Source: WLMZ01 sp031410915 (GTDB lineage Bacteria > Actinomycetota > Acidimicrobiia > Acidimicrobiales > Ilumatobacteraceae). Taken from it: a stretch of 64,000 nt of DNA. The position numbers and the translations under genes were made by a program. The number at the start of each line of letters is the position of its first letter. Within the stretch, counting starts at the first letter, position 1. Location of the stretch: contig JANNZY010000176.1 in the NCBI GenBank assembly GCA_031410915.1, positions 13,460 through 77,459 of the forward strand, read 5' to 3'. Shown piece by piece: positions 1-10,130 of this stretch. The notes under the pieces were generated by a model, which saw nothing but the letters and a program-made list of their open reading frames with translations, was not told where the DNA came from and ran no database searches.

Positions 1-2
1 TC

Positions 3-95
3 CTGCTGACGGTGGCGAGGGGGACGGCGTGCGTCAGCGTGATCGCAGGGTTCTGGGTGATTTGGCTGACGGTAACGAGGGGTCGCGGGAGGTGA
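3..95 (+). CDS. Possible C-terminal end of a membrane protein (partial)
   Basis: An open frame enters from the left edge and stops at TGA 93-95. The 30 visible residues include a hydrophobic stretch (VSVIAGFWVIWLTV) followed by a short basic tail (TRGRGR), as at the cytoplasmic end of a membrane protein. The family cannot be told from so little, and chance is possible in GC-rich DNA. Confidence 0.3.
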   Translation: MLTVARGTACVSVIAGFWVIWLTVTRGRGR

Positions 96-118
96 TCCGT
101 GTGGGATGTCGGCGGCGA

Positions 119-538
119 ATGGGCACCATGACAGACAACGCCAAGACCGTGCAGTCCATCTACGAAGCATTCGGGCGCGGTGACGTGCCGTTCATCCTCG
201 AGCAGCTCGCCGACGACGTGCGCTGGGAGGACCACTTCGCCGGCTGGTCGCTGCACGACCAGAACATCTCGTACCTCTCCGCTCGTCGCGGCGTGGCCGA
301 CGTCGTCGGGTTCTTCGAGGCACTCGGCCAGTGGACCGTGCACGAATTCGACGTCATCGCCATCATCGGCGACGGCGACACGGTCGTGGCCGAGTTCGCG
401 ATCGAGGCCACGCTGGGCAACGGCCACCGTTTCCGGGACGAGGAGCTACACCTGTGGGAGTTCGACACCGAGGGCAAGGTGACTCGATTCCGCCACTTCT
501 GCGACACTGCCAAGCACATCGCGCTGAACGCGAGCTGA
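119..538 (+). CDS. NTF2/SnoaL-like protein
   Basis: A 139-residue single-domain protein of the NTF2/SnoaL fold. It has an N-terminal helix (VQSIYEAFGRGDVPFILEQL), the D-D-V-x-W strand, and C-terminal strands (ELHLWEFDTEGKVTRFRHF) where such proteins line a small hydrophobic pocket. Members are isomerases, cyclases or ligand binders, and the substrate cannot be told here. ATG 128 (MTDNAKT) is an equally possible start, nine bases downstream of ATG 119. The last 93 bp overlap the 3' end of the convergent acetyltransferase gene. Confidence 0.75.
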   Translation: MGTMTDNAKTVQSIYEAFGRGDVPFILEQLADDVRWEDHFAGWSLHDQNISYLSARRGVADVVGFFEALGQWTVHEFDVIAIIGDGDTVVAEFAIEATLGNGHRFRDEELHLWEFDTEGKVTRFRHFCDTAKHIALNAS

Positions 539-1144
539 CGAGGTCGTCGAGCGCGCCGGGATGCGCAGCATGCCCCAGACATCGGGGCCTCCGCCGGGGA
601 TGACGACGTGGCCGGTGACGTGGAATCCGAGGCCGGTGTAGAACGACACGTTCGTTGCCGACGACGTCTCCAGGAACGCCGGCACACCGCGCTCACCAGC
701 CTGGGCCACGACCGGAGCGAGCACGGCGCGTCCGATCCCGCGACGCTGCATGTGGCTGCTCGTGCCGATCGTGGCCAGGTACAGGTGGTGCCCGCTCGGC
801 TTGAGGATTTGAGTTGCTGCGCCGGCCGCGACCGACGCGGCGTGACGACGACCTTCGAGCTCAGCGGCGAGCGGATCGATCATCGCGTTCGTCGTGGGCG
901 GTACGGCGTGATCGCTGTCCATGCACACGGCGACGGCCTCGATGGTGCCCTCGACGTCGGCGACCCACACCTCGCCGTGGGCCAGCCCGTAGTGCTCGAC
1001 CGCAAGTCGTTGCAGCGCGACGATCCGTCGGCGATGGTCGTCCGCGTCGACCGTCCATCGCGTCCACGGATAATCGCTGAAGGCATCGCCGAGCACCTCG
1101 GCGCAGCGATCGAGATCGGCTGCATCTGCTCGCCGCACGAACAT
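446..1144 (-). CDS. GNAT family N-acetyltransferase
   Basis: A 232-residue GNAT-fold enzyme expected to transfer an acetyl group from acetyl-CoA to an amine. The N-terminal strand and helix (MFVRRADAADLDRCAEVLG) and the acetyl-CoA loop (Q-R-R-G-I-G-R at about residues 135-141, after LYLATIGTSSHM) are clear, followed by the usual F-Y-x-x-L-G-F-x-V strand. The substrate is unknown. It starts 6 bp after the ybaK-like gene and is probably co-transcribed with it. The last ~30 residues (after MLRIPAR) lie antisense to the NTF2-like gene and look like a non-conserved extension. Confidence 0.85.
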   Translation of the reverse strand: MFVRRADAADLDRCAEVLGDAFSDYPWTRWTVDADDHRRRIVALQRLAVEHYGLAHGEVWVADVEGTIEAVAVCMDSDHAVPPTTNAMIDPLAAELEGRRHAASVAAGAATQILKPSGHHLYLATIGTSSHMQRRGIGRAVLAPVVAQAGERGVPAFLETSSATNVSFYTGLGFHVTGHVVIPGGGPDVWGMLRIPARSTTSSARVQRDVLGSVAEVAESSHLALGVELPQV

Positions 1145-1150
1145 CGCTCG

Positions 1151-1630
1151 TCAGCTCTTGCGCAGGTCGGTGACCCTGCCACCGCTGGCCGTCACGAGAT
1201 CAGATGGCGCGATGCGTAAGACGTCGTGCCACGTACCGGCCGCAGCCCAGACCTCGTCGAACTGCAGCAGGTCGGGGTCGATGAACACCCGCAGTGGTGT
1301 CGAGTGACCGAACGGGGGCACGCCGCCGATCGGGAAGCCGGTGACCCGGTACACCGTGTCGGCGTCGACCCGGGCGCACGTCGCTCCCCCAGCAGCTGCG
1401 GCCAACTTGCGCTCGTCGAGCATGTTGGCGCCGCTGACGTACGCGAGCAGGACCTCGCCATCGACCGCGAAGATCAGGCTCTTCACGATCGCGCCGACCT
1501 CGACGCCGATCGCGCTCGCCGCGTCGATCGCGGTCTTGGTGCCCTCGGGGAACGACCGCGTCTCCAGCTCGAGGCCCTTGGCCCGTGCCGCGTCCAGGAC
1601 CCTGGTGACGTTGGGATGGCGGTCTGACAT
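1151..1630 (-). CDS. YbaK/EbsC-type aminoacyl-tRNA deacylase
   Basis: A 159-residue protein of the YbaK/ProX editing-domain family, which hydrolyses misacylated tRNA such as Cys-tRNAPro. The family pattern is clear: an N-terminal helix (VTRVLDAARAKGLELE), the segment VGAIVKSLIFAVDGE with its conserved lysine, and the late glycine-rich loop (YRVTGFPIGGVPPFGH). ATG 1630 is chosen because TAGGCT, a good -10 box, ends 7 bases upstream, so the message is probably leaderless. The exact tRNA specificity cannot be read from the sequence. Confidence 0.85.
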   Translation of the reverse strand: MSDRHPNVTRVLDAARAKGLELETRSFPEGTKTAIDAASAIGVEVGAIVKSLIFAVDGEVLLAYVSGANMLDERKLAAAAGGATCARVDADTVYRVTGFPIGGVPPFGHSTPLRVFIDPDLLQFDEVWAAAGTWHDVLRIAPSDLVTASGGRVTDLRKS

Positions 1631-1655
1631 CGGCCGAAGCCTATTGCGAGCGACC

Positions 1656-2456
1656 TCAGTTCGAGCTGGCCACGGGTGGCATGCCGAACAGGTCGTCGAG
1701 CGATCCACCGTCAGCAGAGTCGTCGGCACCGGTCTCGAATGCTGCGTAGCCGTCTCGCTCCAAGACGTCGACCAGTTCGGGGCCGCCGGTCGCGACGATG
1801 CGCCCCTTCACCAGCACGTGCACGACGTCGGGACGCAGCTCTTTCAGGAGCCGGCTGTAGTGGGTGATGACGAGCACACCGAGGTCGTCGTCGTTGGTGG
1901 CGTCCTCGACCCGGCGGGCGCAATCGCGCAACGCATCGATGTCGAGGCCGGAGTCGAGCTCGTCGAGGATCGCGATCTTGGGTTGCAGGACAGCAAGCTG
2001 CAGTGTCTCGTTGCGCTTCTTCTCGCCGCCCGACAGATCCACGTTCAGCGAACGCAACAGCAGCGCGTCGGGGAAGTTGATCCGCGCCGCTTCCGTGCGC
2101 AGCATCTCGGCGACGCCCCCGGTGGCGCGGCCACGCGCCGAGAACGCTTCGGACATCGCGTCGACCACGGCCACGCCGGGCACCTCGGTCGGGTACTGCA
2201 TCACGAGGTGCAACCCGAGCTGGGCGCGTTGCCACGTCGGCAGGGCCAACACATCAACGTCGTCGAGGAACACCGAGCCGCGGGTGACTTCGTAGCCGGA
2301 CTTGCCCATCACGATCGCGGAGAGCGTGCTCTTGCCCGCGCCATTGGGTCCCATGACCGCGTGCACGGATCCGGACGACACCGACAGGTCGATGCCGCGC
2401 AGGATCTCCTTGCCGCCGACGGACGCGTGGAGGTCGGAGATGGTGAGGGTGGTCAT
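1656..2456 (-). CDS. sufC: SUF Fe-S assembly ATPase SufC
   Basis: A 266-residue ABC-type ATPase that powers the SufBCD scaffold in Fe-S cluster assembly in the cytosol. It has Walker A (GPNGAGKST, about residues 35-43), a signature typical of SufC (LSGGEKKRNE), Walker B (IAILDELDSGLDID) and an H-loop (VITHYSR). The length is close to the usual ~250, plus an acidic C-terminal tail. It is the last suf gene of the operon here, and its ATG overlaps the Rieske stop by 4 bp. No sufS, sufU or sufT follows within the window; the next gene downstream is the YbaK-like one. Confidence 0.96.
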   Translation of the reverse strand: MTTLTISDLHASVGGKEILRGIDLSVSSGSVHAVMGPNGAGKSTLSAIVMGKSGYEVTRGSVFLDDVDVLALPTWQRAQLGLHLVMQYPTEVPGVAVVDAMSEAFSARGRATGGVAEMLRTEAARINFPDALLLRSLNVDLSGGEKKRNETLQLAVLQPKIAILDELDSGLDIDALRDCARRVEDATNDDDLGVLVITHYSRLLKELRPDVVHVLVKGRIVATGGPELVDVLERDGYAAFETGADDSADGGSLDDLFGMPPVASSN

Positions 2457-2782
2457 GACGCCTCCAAGTCGATCACGATGTCGCCGTCGACGACGCGGGC
2501 CACATAGACGGGCACCGGTTGCGTGGCCGGCAGCGTGTTCGGCTGACCGGTCACGAGATCGAACGTGCTGCCGTGCTTCCAACACTCCAGCTCTTTCGTG
2601 TCGCAGTACAGCTCGCCCTCGCTGAGCGACACGTCGGCATGACTGCACGTGTCGCCGATCGCGTAGACGTCGTCGTCGATGCGAACGACGGCGATGGCGC
2701 GGCTGTCGACGACGAAGCGGGTCACCGAGCACGGTGCGAGGTCGTCGAGGCGCCCGACGACGGTTCCTGTCGCACCGGTCAT
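2453..2782 (-). CDS. Rieske [2Fe-2S] ferredoxin in the SUF operon
   Basis: A 109-residue soluble Rieske-type ferredoxin of the kind seen with aromatic dioxygenases. The cluster ligands are visible as C46-S-H48 and C67-W-K-H70. It overlaps sufD upstream and sufC downstream by 4 bp each, so it is translationally coupled inside the operon. Actinobacterial suf operons commonly carry such a ferredoxin. An electron-donor role in cluster assembly is a reasonable inference but is not shown by the sequence. Confidence 0.93.
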   Translation of the reverse strand: MTGATGTVVGRLDDLAPCSVTRFVVDSRAIAVVRIDDDVYAIGDTCSHADVSLSEGELYCDTKELECWKHGSTFDLVTGQPNTLPATQPVPVYVARVVDGDIVIDLEAS

Positions 2783-3930
2783 ACCGCAACCACCGCCTGG
2801 TGCAGCTTCTTGGAGATGCGTTGGCGCAGCTCGTCGGCGTGCGCGCCGACGGGCAGTTGGGTCAGGACTTCGTCGAAGAAGCCGAGCACGACGAGACGCT
2901 CGGCGATGTCAGGTTGGATGCCGCGGCTCTCCAAGTAGAAGCGCTGGTCCTCGTCGATCGGGCCGACCGTGGAGGCATGGCTGCACTTGACGTCGTTGGT
3001 CTCGATCTCCAGGTTCGGCACGCTCTCGGCCCAGGCACCGTCGCTGAGCGTCAGGTTGCGGTTGGTCTGGAACGCCTGCGTGCCACGGGCGAGCGGGCCG
3101 ATCTTGATCAGGCCGGTGTACACGCTGCGCGACTGGTCGTTGACCGCGCCCTTGAACAGCAAGTCGCTGAACGTCTTCGGCGCGATGTGCTCCTGGGTGG
3201 TGCGAAAGTCGTGGGTCTGCGTGCCGTCGGCGAAGTACAGGGTGACCTGACGGGTGGAGCCGCCCTGGCCGACGAGCGCGGCGTGGGTGCGGACACGGGC
3301 GTAGTCGCCACCGAGGGCCACCGTGGACAACAGCGTTGTGGAGTCACGCTCGCCGATCGACTGTTGGTTGGCGATCTGCCAGACCCTGTTGCCGAGCTCG
3401 TTGACCGCGAGGTAGCGCACCCGGGCCGACTGCTCGGCGCGCACCTGCAGCACCGGCATGACGATGCCGCTGATGTCGTCACCGGAGGCGAACAGCTCGA
3501 TCACCGTGACCTCGCTGTCCTCACCGGCTTCGATGACGAGTCGCGGGAACGCCGCCACCCCATCGGCTTCGAGTGTGTGCGTGATGACGATGGGCGTGTC
3601 GATCACGGTGCCGCGCGGGATGCGAATGTGGATCGGGGTGCCGAGGGCCCGGTTCAGCTCGGCAAACAGATCGAGTTCGTGCCCGAAGTCGGCCACTCCG
3701 TCCGGTGCCGTCGGTGGGTCGACGACCCACCCGTCGCCCCCGGCGACCGTGGTCACCAGCGAACCGAGCGCGTAGTCGTCGAGGCGCAGCTCACCGATGC
3801 GGCTGTAGCGCCAGATCTCTTGCTGCGGTGTGGGGAAGGGCGTGGCGGTGAAGCGGTCGAGCGCCGCCAGCCGGGCGTCGGTGTCGTCTCGCTGCAGCGC
3901 GCGCACGGTCTCGGGAGTCAACCAGGGCAC
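2779..3930 (-). CDS. sufD: SUF Fe-S assembly scaffold subunit SufD
   Basis: A 383-residue beta-helix protein that pairs with SufB in the SufBC2D scaffold. The C-terminal half holds the family hallmark (NDVKCSHASTVGPIDEDQRF, about residues 310-330) with the conserved Cys-Ser-His. The start codon is GTG (3930-3928) with no evident Shine-Dalgarno sequence. A 77-bp gap containing a 15-bp direct repeat separates it from the upstream small gene. It overlaps the Rieske gene by 4 bp. Confidence 0.95.
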   Translation of the reverse strand: MPWLTPETVRALQRDDTDARLAALDRFTATPFPTPQQEIWRYSRIGELRLDDYALGSLVTTVAGGDGWVVDPPTAPDGVADFGHELDLFAELNRALGTPIHIRIPRGTVIDTPIVITHTLEADGVAAFPRLVIEAGEDSEVTVIELFASGDDISGIVMPVLQVRAEQSARVRYLAVNELGNRVWQIANQQSIGERDSTTLLSTVALGGDYARVRTHAALVGQGGSTRQVTLYFADGTQTHDFRTTQEHIAPKTFSDLLFKGAVNDQSRSVYTGLIKIGPLARGTQAFQTNRNLTLSDGAWAESVPNLEIETNDVKCSHASTVGPIDEDQRFYLESRGIQPDIAERLVVLGFFDEVLTQLPVGAHADELRQRISKKLHQAVVAV

Positions 3931-3960
3931 GGTGAAATTCTACTGTCTGCGTAGGAGAAA

Positions 3961-4010
3961 TTCAGCGGGACGGACGTTCAACGGCCCGAACTTCAGCGGG
4001 CAGAACTTCA
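3961..4010. repeat. Short degenerate ~15-bp direct repeats
   Basis: Four TTCARC starts (3961, 3977, 3992, 4007) follow one another at 16, 15 and 15 bp between the stop of the small Cys-protein gene and the sufD start. The reading TTCAGCGGG / TTCAACGGC / TTCAGCGGG / TTCAACGAC alternates. No function is evident. The last copy contains the stop codon of the upstream gene. Confidence 0.6.
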
Positions 4011-4367
4011 ACGACCCCGACGGCGGAAGAACTTGCGCAGGCCGCGGCCCTCGGGCGGCAGCGGCGGCTTGCCGGCCTGCATCTCGGCCATCACCTGGCG
4101 ACCGACCTCGTTGATGAAGTCCTCGGCCTCGTCGAGCACAGCCGCGGCAGTGCCGTCGTCGAGACCGGGTGGCTCGGTCGGCGTCGGCGGGGTGACCAAC
4201 GATCCGACGGCCCAGGCCGCATCGGCCAGGCGCCGCTCGTAGCCGGTGCACTGCTCGGGGCAACGCCACGGCGCATCGGGGGCGAGATCGAGGTTGCACT
4301 TGCGCACGGTCTCGCCGTTGGCATAGGTGCGACTCTCGAAGTTCTTGCACTCCTGTCGCATCGGCAT
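4008..4367 (-). CDS. Small cysteine-containing protein between sufB and sufD
   Basis: A 119-residue protein of unknown function. The N-terminal 40 residues carry four cysteines (C7, C24, C36, C40) arranged as C-x16-C-x11-C-x3-C, which could bind zinc or an Fe-S cluster. The middle is an acidic helix (AAAVLDEAEDFINEVGRQVM) and the C-terminus is strongly basic (GLRKFFRRRGR). ATG 4361 (the second Met) is an alternative start. Its place between sufB and sufD suggests a job in cluster assembly or delivery, but this rests on position and cysteines only. Confidence 0.8.
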   Translation of the reverse strand: MPMRQECKNFESRTYANGETVRKCNLDLAPDAPWRCPEQCTGYERRLADAAWAVGSLVTPPTPTEPPGLDDGTAAAVLDEAEDFINEVGRQVMAEMQAGKPPLPPEGRGLRKFFRRRGR

Positions 4368-4371
4368 CGAG

Positions 4372-5772
4372 TCAGCCTACTGAGCCTTCCATCTGCAGTT
4401 CGATCAGCCGGCTCCACTCGACGGCGTACTCCATCGGCAGCGTGCGCGTGACCGGCTCGATGAAGCCGTTGACGACCATGCCCATGGCCTGCTCCTGGGA
4501 GAGGCCGCGGCTCATCAGGTAGAAGAGCTGCTCGTCGGCGATCTTGGAGACCGTCGCCTCGTGGCCGATCTGCGCGTCGCGCTCGCCGACTTCCATGTAC
4601 GGCAGCGTGCGGCTCTCGGACTGCTCGTCCAGGATCAGCGCGTCGCACTGCACGTGGCTCTTGCAGCCGTAGGCACCGTCCTCGACACGGACGAGGCCGC
4701 GGTAGGTGGTGATGCCGCCGTCCTTGCTGATGCTCTTCGACACGATCTTGCTCGTGGTCTCCGGCGCGGCGTGGATCATCTTCGCGCCGGCGTCTTGGTG
4801 CTGGCCGGCACCGGCGTAGGCAACGGACAGCACTTCGCCGGTCGCCTTCGGGCCCATCAGGTAGATGCTCGGGTACTTCATCGTGAGCCGGCTACCGATG
4901 TTGCCGTCGATCCACTCCATGTGGCCTTCGGTCTCGACCCGGGCCCGCTTGGTGACCAGGTTGTAGACGTTCGGCGACCAGTTCTGGATCGTGGTGTAGG
5001 TGACCCGGGCGCTGGGCTTGACCACGATCTCGACGACCGCGGAGTGCAACGAGTCGTTCGTGTAGACCGGAGCTGAACAGCCCTCGATGTAGTGCACCTG
5101 GCTGCCCTCGTCGGCGATGATCAGTGTGCGCTCGAACTGGCCGGCGTTCTCGGTGTTGATGCGGAAGTAGGCCTGCAACGGCATCTCGCAGTTGACGCCC
5201 GGCGGCACGTAGATGAACGAGCCACCCGACCAGACGGCCGAGTTGAGCGCCGAGAACTTGTTGTCACCGGGCGGGATGACCGTACCGAAGTACTGCTTGA
5301 CCAGGTCCGGGTACTCGCGCAGCGCGGTGTCCATGTCGCAGAACAAGATGCCCTGCTCTTCGAGCTCGATCCGGTTGCGGTGGTAGACGACCTCGCTGTC
5401 GTACTGCGAGGTGACGCCGGCCAGGTACTTGCGCTCGGCCTCGGGAATGCCCAGCTTCTCGTACGTGGCCTTCATCTGCTCGGGCAGGTCGTCCCAGTCG
5501 TCGGTCTGCTCCGCGCTCGGGCGCAGGTAGTAGTAGATGTCCTGGTAGTCGAGGTCGGGCATGTTGACGGCGAACCAGTCGGCCATCGGCTTGCGGTCGA
5601 AGGTGCGCAGGCTGCGCAGGCGGAAGTCGGTCATCCACTTCGGCTCGCCCTTCCACCACGAGATCTGATCGACGACACGGTCGTTGAGGCCCTTCTCGGA
5701 CTTGAAGGAATACTCGACCTCGTCGTTCCAACCGAGGCTGTACTTGCTGAGATCCAGATCGAACGCTGTCAT
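4372..5772 (-). CDS. sufB: SUF Fe-S assembly scaffold subunit SufB
   Basis: A 466-residue protein with SufB length and pattern throughout. It has the N-terminal YSLGWNDEVEYSFKSEKGLN region, the central PPGVNCEMPLQAYFRINTEN block and the beta-helix with GCKSHVQCDALILDE near the C-terminus. It forms the SufBC2D scaffold on which Fe-S clusters are built. It is the first gene of the operon and is separated from the next gene by only 4 bp. No SufR/IscR-type regulator gene lies beside it, unlike the common sufR-sufB order in Actinobacteria. Confidence 0.96.
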   Translation of the reverse strand: MTAFDLDLSKYSLGWNDEVEYSFKSEKGLNDRVVDQISWWKGEPKWMTDFRLRSLRTFDRKPMADWFAVNMPDLDYQDIYYYLRPSAEQTDDWDDLPEQMKATYEKLGIPEAERKYLAGVTSQYDSEVVYHRNRIELEEQGILFCDMDTALREYPDLVKQYFGTVIPPGDNKFSALNSAVWSGGSFIYVPPGVNCEMPLQAYFRINTENAGQFERTLIIADEGSQVHYIEGCSAPVYTNDSLHSAVVEIVVKPSARVTYTTIQNWSPNVYNLVTKRARVETEGHMEWIDGNIGSRLTMKYPSIYLMGPKATGEVLSVAYAGAGQHQDAGAKMIHAAPETTSKIVSKSISKDGGITTYRGLVRVEDGAYGCKSHVQCDALILDEQSESRTLPYMEVGERDAQIGHEATVSKIADEQLFYLMSRGLSQEQAMGMVVNGFIEPVTRTLPMEYAVEWSRLIELQMEGSVG

Positions 5773-5814
5773 GGGTGAGGCTCCCTACGGGCGATTACCA
5801 CTACGCCCATAGTA
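5773..5814 (-). promoter_or_regulatory. suf operon promoter and ribosome binding site
   Basis: On the minus strand TACTAT (5814-5809) fits an actinobacterial -10 box. AGGGAG (5786-5781) lies 8 bases before the sufB ATG and is a good Shine-Dalgarno sequence. This gives a leader of about 30 bases, in contrast to the many leaderless genes around. The box nearly touches the 3' end of the molybdopterin oxidoreductase gene. No clear IscR/SufR palindrome was seen. Confidence 0.5.
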
Positions 5815-5818
5815 ACAA

Positions 5819-8095
<2,277 letters not shown>

Positions 8096-8254
8096 GCGAG
8101 AACAGTAGGCGAGTGCGTTTCATCACGCAACTGTCATCCGACGATTCGACAAGAAATCGTCAGGAAGGGTCGTCTGCCAAACCAAACACGCCGATGGACC
8201 GTGTCTGGATGCATCGGGGTCGGTGGACGACACGCACAAACTCATGGAGGAATG
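8096..8254. other. Divergent intergenic region with promoter and inverted repeat
   Basis: This 159-bp region lies between the molybdopterin oxidoreductase (minus) and the secreted His-rich protein (plus). It holds the oxidoreductase -10 box (TACTGT on the minus strand, 8107-8102), with TTGCGT 17 bp upstream. It also holds a perfect 7-8-7 inverted repeat GACGATT (8140-8146) / AATCGTC (8155-8161), and GGAGG (8246-8250) just before the secreted protein start. The inverted repeat could be an operator or a small hairpin. Confidence 0.5.
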
Positions 8255-9358
8255 ATGAGACGACGAGCTCTTGCTGGAGTCGTAGCACTGATCGGCGCCC
8301 TGTTCGCGGTGGGCGGCACCACGTCAGCTCACGCTGCCGCACCGCAGACCGCGGTGGACAGCATCACGACGCTGCCGCTGTTCGGTGCGCCGCTGACCGT
8401 CGATGTCACCTCTGCACCAGGCGGGACGCTCGCGAGCGTGTCGGTCAACCCGGCCGACGGCTTGACCGCGACAAAGGTGAAGCCGAACAAAGTCACGTTC
8501 GTGAACGACGCCGGAACCGTCAAGGTCCAGGTCTCGTCGCGCGGCGGTGGCCAGAACGTGTCGGCCAAGGCCGGCAAGCTGAGCGACATCTCCGGCCCCG
8601 GCGGCTGGAGCGGCGACGTGTTCGGTGACGGCACGACGACCACGGTCGGGTTCGAGATCACGGCTGCAGCCGACGGCTCGCCGGACATCACCAACGTGAC
8701 GACGTCTGATGCGACCGCCGTGATCGGCGCGGTCGAGTACCGCGGTGACGACGACGGGAATCACCAGGGCGCCAGCGTCGCGATCACGTTCACGAAGGGC
8801 ATCCAGACCCGTGTGCTGTGGATCAAGGTGTCCGTCGGCAACCATCATGACGACGACGACGAGTCGCAGGCCAAGGTGTCGGTGACACTGTCCCGCCTGG
8901 CCGGCACGAAGTTGCCCGCCGCAGCTGTGGTCGGACCGCAGACCTGGAACGGCACGTTGTGCGACGGTACAGAGGCATCGATCAGCTACACGGTGAACGC
9001 CGACGGTTCGATCAGTGGTGCCACCGCGACCCCCGCAACAGCGACCGTCGAGCAGGGCGATCACGGCCTGTCGGTGCGCTTCTCGGACCACGAGAAGGTG
9101 CGCATCCGGGTCAAGAGCCGCGACGACGGCGCGACGCTGAAGGTGTCCGTCGACGAGAAGATCCGCTGCGACGCGGCCGATCCGACGGTGAACACCCCGA
9201 TCAGCGAGCCCGACGAGTCGTCCGACGACGGCGACGAGTCCAGCGACCACTCCAGCGACCACTCCGGTGGGCACGATGACGGCAGTGGCAGCGCCAACGG
9301 GGGCGGTCACGGCCATGGTGGCGGCGACGACTCCGGCGGCGACAAGGCCGATGACTGA
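8255..9358 (+). CDS. Secreted protein with Asp/Ser/His/Gly-rich C-terminal tail
   Basis: About 367 residues. The N-terminus is a Sec signal peptide (MRRRALAGVVALIGALFAV, cleavage near TSAHAAAPQ). The body is built of beta-rich repeats resembling Ig-like modules (VGFEITAAADGSPDITNVT; ISYTVNADGSISGATATPA). The last ~65 residues are almost only Asp, Ser, Glu, His and Gly, ending in HGHGGGDDSGGDKADD; such a tail could bind divalent metal. ATG 8255 is preferred over ATG 8252 because it lies 4 bases after GGAGG. The gene overlaps the next lipoprotein gene by 8 bp, so the pair is probably coupled. The family is not recognised. Confidence 0.8.
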   Translation: MRRRALAGVVALIGALFAVGGTTSAHAAAPQTAVDSITTLPLFGAPLTVDVTSAPGGTLASVSVNPADGLTATKVKPNKVTFVNDAGTVKVQVSSRGGGQNVSAKAGKLSDISGPGGWSGDVFGDGTTTTVGFEITAAADGSPDITNVTTSDATAVIGAVEYRGDDDGNHQGASVAITFTKGIQTRVLWIKVSVGNHHDDDDESQAKVSVTLSRLAGTKLPAAAVVGPQTWNGTLCDGTEASISYTVNADGSISGATATPATATVEQGDHGLSVRFSDHEKVRIRVKSRDDGATLKVSVDEKIRCDAADPTVNTPISEPDESSDDGDESSDHSSDHSGGHDDGSGSANGGGHGHGGGDDSGGDKADD

Positions 9359-10130
9359 TCGACGTCTGCGAGTGCGCCAGCTCTGCCGGGCTGGGGCACT
9401 TGCCGTCGGACTCCTGACCACAGCCACCGGACTCGGCGCGTGCAGTGACGATTCGAAATCGTCGCTCGACGGTGCCGGTTCGACCACGACCGCGAATGTC
9501 GGCCCCGCCACCTCGGTGGCGGGGCAGGCCGTCACGTCCACCGTTGCGCCAACGGTGACGTCGGTCGGCGAGCCAGCGCAACCACAGACCGAACCGCCTG
9601 CGCCGACCGTCGCCCCGACGGTGCCGGTGGACGCCAACGCGGCGCTCCAGGCCGCGCTCGCCGCGCTGGCACCCGGCTACCACTTCAACACCACGATCAC
9701 GATCGACGGGGTCGCCGTGCTGACCGCCGACGGCGACAAGGTCGGTGACGGCACACGGCTCGGGGTCGTTCGCGACAACGTCGTCGTGCAGTACATCATC
9801 ACCCCGGCCGGCACGTGGGTGCAGCCCGACGGCGGCGAATGGGATGTGCTCGACACGCCGGCGGCGACCACCGATCCGGTGGGCGCGCTCGCACTGCCGC
9901 TCGGCGTCACGGTGGACTCGGTGGTCGATGCGACGACGAGACTGACGGTCAGCGTGAACCCGAGCGGCCTCGGCCTCGTCGGGACGGACCCGGTGAACGT
10001 GTCGGTGACGCTGGCGTCGGGCGCGATGCAGACGGTCACGTACTCGACGGCGGTGGACGGCAAACCAGCGACGGTGACCGCGACGTTCAGCGCCGTGGTG
10101 GACGACACGCCAGTGGTGCCGCCGATCTGA
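9351..10130 (+). CDS. Predicted lipoprotein with Thr/Pro/Val-rich linker
   Basis: A 259-residue exported lipoprotein. A type II signal peptide ends in the lipobox LGAC (cysteine about residue 31) after the hydrophobic run AGALAVGLLTTATG. A low-complexity linker rich in Thr, Val, Pro and Ala follows, then a ~150-residue domain (ALAALAPGYHFNTTITIDG...) that resembles outer-surface lipid- or ligand-binding lipoproteins but is not assigned. Its start overlaps the stop of the His-rich secreted protein, so the two may act together at the cell surface. The stop directly abuts the convergent HxlR gene. Confidence 0.8.
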   Translation: MTDRRLRVRQLCRAGALAVGLLTTATGLGACSDDSKSSLDGAGSTTTANVGPATSVAGQAVTSTVAPTVTSVGEPAQPQTEPPAPTVAPTVPVDANAALQAALAALAPGYHFNTTITIDGVAVLTADGDKVGDGTRLGVVRDNVVVQYIITPAGTWVQPDGGEWDVLDTPAATTDPVGALALPLGVTVDSVVDATTRLTVSVNPSGLGLVGTDPVNVSVTLASGAMQTVTYSTAVDGKPATVTATFSAVVDDTPVVPPI

